Shown here piece after piece: positions 63,262 to 64,000 of a DNA stretch of 64,000 nucleotides. This stretch comes from RH-AL1 sp964235705 (lineage in GTDB: Bacteria; Pseudomonadota; Alphaproteobacteria; Rhizobiales; Beijerinckiaceae). The position numbers and the translations under genes are program-made. The notes beneath the pieces were generated by a model. It had not been told where the DNA came from, searched no databases, and saw only the letters and a program-made list of their open reading frames with translations. Position 1 is the first letter of the stretch. Every line of letters begins with the position of its first letter. The DNA lies in contig CAXSDP010000001.1 of NCBI GenBank assembly GCA_964235705.1, positions 62,001 through 126,000 on the forward strand. The letters are read 5' to 3'.

Positions 63262-64000
63262 CCGACCTAGCCTCGTCCACCGACTTGACCTCGTCCACCG
63301 ACTTGGCTCCGCCCGCCAACTTGGCTCATGGCGGCCCTCGCGCGGAGGCGCGGCGGCCCGGGTGCATCGCCCCTGCCATGATCGCGCCCGCCATGCCGCA
63401 AGAGGCACCACTGGCGATGCCCGTCCAGAGCCTTCGCTCCCATGCCCCGCCGCGCGCGCGATCGAACGGGGCCCTCGATGGCGTGACCTTGATCGCCAGG
63501 ATCCTCATCTTCGGTGGCGCGCTGGCCATGACGTGCTACGGCGCGTTGGAGATGTACAAGGTCGTCTCGGTGGGCGGCACGACGCCGCTTGAGTGGGCGC
63601 TGCTCGTCCTCTTCATCGCGAACTTCTCGTGGATCGCCCTGGCTTTCACGAGTTCGCTCGTGGGCTTCCTGTGGATCCTGGCGCTGGCCCCCAAGCCGCC
63701 CGGCATTCCCGCCTCGCTTCGGACGCGGACCGCCGTCGTCATGCCGATCTACAACGAGACGCCCGAGCGGGTGTTCGCCGCCGTCCAGGCGATGATCGAG
63801 GGCGTCGCCGCCACCGGCCTCGGCCACGCCTTCGACTGGTTCTTCCTGTCGGACACCACCAATCCCGACATCTTCATCGCCGAGGAGAACGCCTTCCTGC
63901 GGACGCGCGAGCGCGTCGGCCCCGGCACGGCGATCCATTATCGGCACAGGCCCCAGAACACGGCGCGCAAGGCCGGCAACATCGCCGATTTCGTCACCCG
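63258..64000 (+). CDS. opgH: Glucan glucosyltransferase OpgH, 5' part
   Basis: 247 codons to the window end; the gene continues. The N-terminus consists of an 18-bp tandem array (TDLASS-TDLTSS-TDLAPP) and an IAPAM duplication, then two membrane segments (LIARILIFGGALAMTCYGAL and ALLVLFIANFSWIALAF). The GT2 domain begins TAVVMPIYNETPERVFAAV and continues with FFLSDTTNPDI. OpgH polymerises glucose from UDP-glucose and exports it. It is translationally coupled to the preceding gene (ATGA). Confidence 0.92.
   Translation, partial: MTDLASSTDLTSSTDLAPPANLAHGGPRAEARRPGCIAPAMIAPAMPQEAPLAMPVQSLRSHAPPRARSNGALDGVTLIARILIFGGALAMTCYGALEMYKVVSVGGTTPLEWALLVLFIANFSWIALAFTSSLVGFLWILALAPKPPGIPASLRTRTAVVMPIYNETPERVFAAVQAMIEGVAATGLGHAFDWFFLSDTTNPDIFIAEENAFLRTRERVGPGTAIHYRHRPQNTARKAGNIADFVT
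63261..63332. repeat. 18-bp tandem array directly after the opgH start codon
   Basis: Four units start at 63261, 63279, 63297 and 63315, immediately following the ATG (63258-63260). The first three share ACCGACYTRRCCTCGTCC-like sequence and encode TDLASS, TDLTSS and TDLAPP; the fourth is more diverged. Confidence 0.9.
63365..63394. repeat. 15-bp tandem duplication in the opgH N-terminal region
   Basis: ATCGCCCCTGCCATG (63365-63379) and ATCGCGCCCGCCATG (63380-63394) encode IAPAM twice, about 35 codons into opgH. Confidence 0.85.

Overview
The window is about 64 kb of very GC-rich bacterial chromosome. Gene content and order point to an alphaproteobacterium of the order Hyphomicrobiales (Rhizobiales), perhaps a Beijerinckiaceae or Methylobacteriaceae relative. 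Supporting features are paired GSI and GSII glutamine synthetases, a class I PHA synthase, opgG/D-opgH glucan genes, a DUF2155 protein and the run rlpA-dacA-tmk-holB-metG-tatD-MBL-(csp)-mazG. The family-level placement is inference. Three blocks of exactly 100 N (20037-20136, 31883-31982, 35512-35611) are assembly gaps of unknown true size.

Layout. 1-7.5 kb: the start of an SDR gene, then a co-directional run of propionyl-CoA carboxylase alpha (pccA), a gamma-glutamylcyclotransferase-like protein, panC, an MFS carboxylate transporter and acylphosphatase, facing parE. 7.6-13.8 kb: a GT4 glycosyltransferase, then a nitrogen-assimilation block (glnA, glnII, a DUF1272 zinc protein, glnB) with good sigma-54 promoter matches before glnII and glnB, then cysteine synthase. 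13.9-17.8 kb: an SDR and an ABC importer (fused double permease plus ATPase) with no binding protein. 17.9-25.6 kb: a fatty-acyl-AMP ligase, an acyl carrier protein and an AlgX/AlgJ-like SGNH protein, the last two separated by a 22-bp tandem array with a gap in it; then a GH25 lysozyme lipoprotein, plsY, dprA and a degenerate zinc-type dehydrogenase homologue. 25.8-31.5 kb: xthA, a GT2 glycosyltransferase and two KpsE-like polysaccharide export proteins. 32.4-42.3 kb: the envelope and DNA-replication operon (rlpA, a carboxypeptidase homologue without its catalytic serine, tmk, holB, metG, tatD, an MBL hydrolase), a double cold-shock-domain gene and mazG. 42.4-49.3 kb: glgX, small and hypothetical genes, a GNAT, DUF2155, a sterol-desaturase-like hydroxylase and pyrE. 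49.5-57.8 kb: tRNA-Asn, tRNA-Cys, recJ-hom, phaC, rarA and an orphan ParA. 57.8-64 kb: glmU-glmS on the minus strand and opgG/D-opgH on the plus strand, the latter running off the window.

Most of the window is core metabolism and envelope building: cell-wall precursors (glmS, glmU), periplasmic glucans (opg), surface polysaccharide export and nitrogen supply. What stands out is a recurring family of short tandem duplications with units of 15-24 bp, two to five copies each. At least twelve are present, many sit exactly at gene starts or stops, and one flanks an assembly gap. Several carry the start or stop codon. Two apparent pseudo-enzymes also stand out: a DacA-like protein lacking the SxxK serine and the KTG lysine, and a medium-chain dehydrogenase lacking its catalytic zinc ligands. 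TTG starts are also unusually common.
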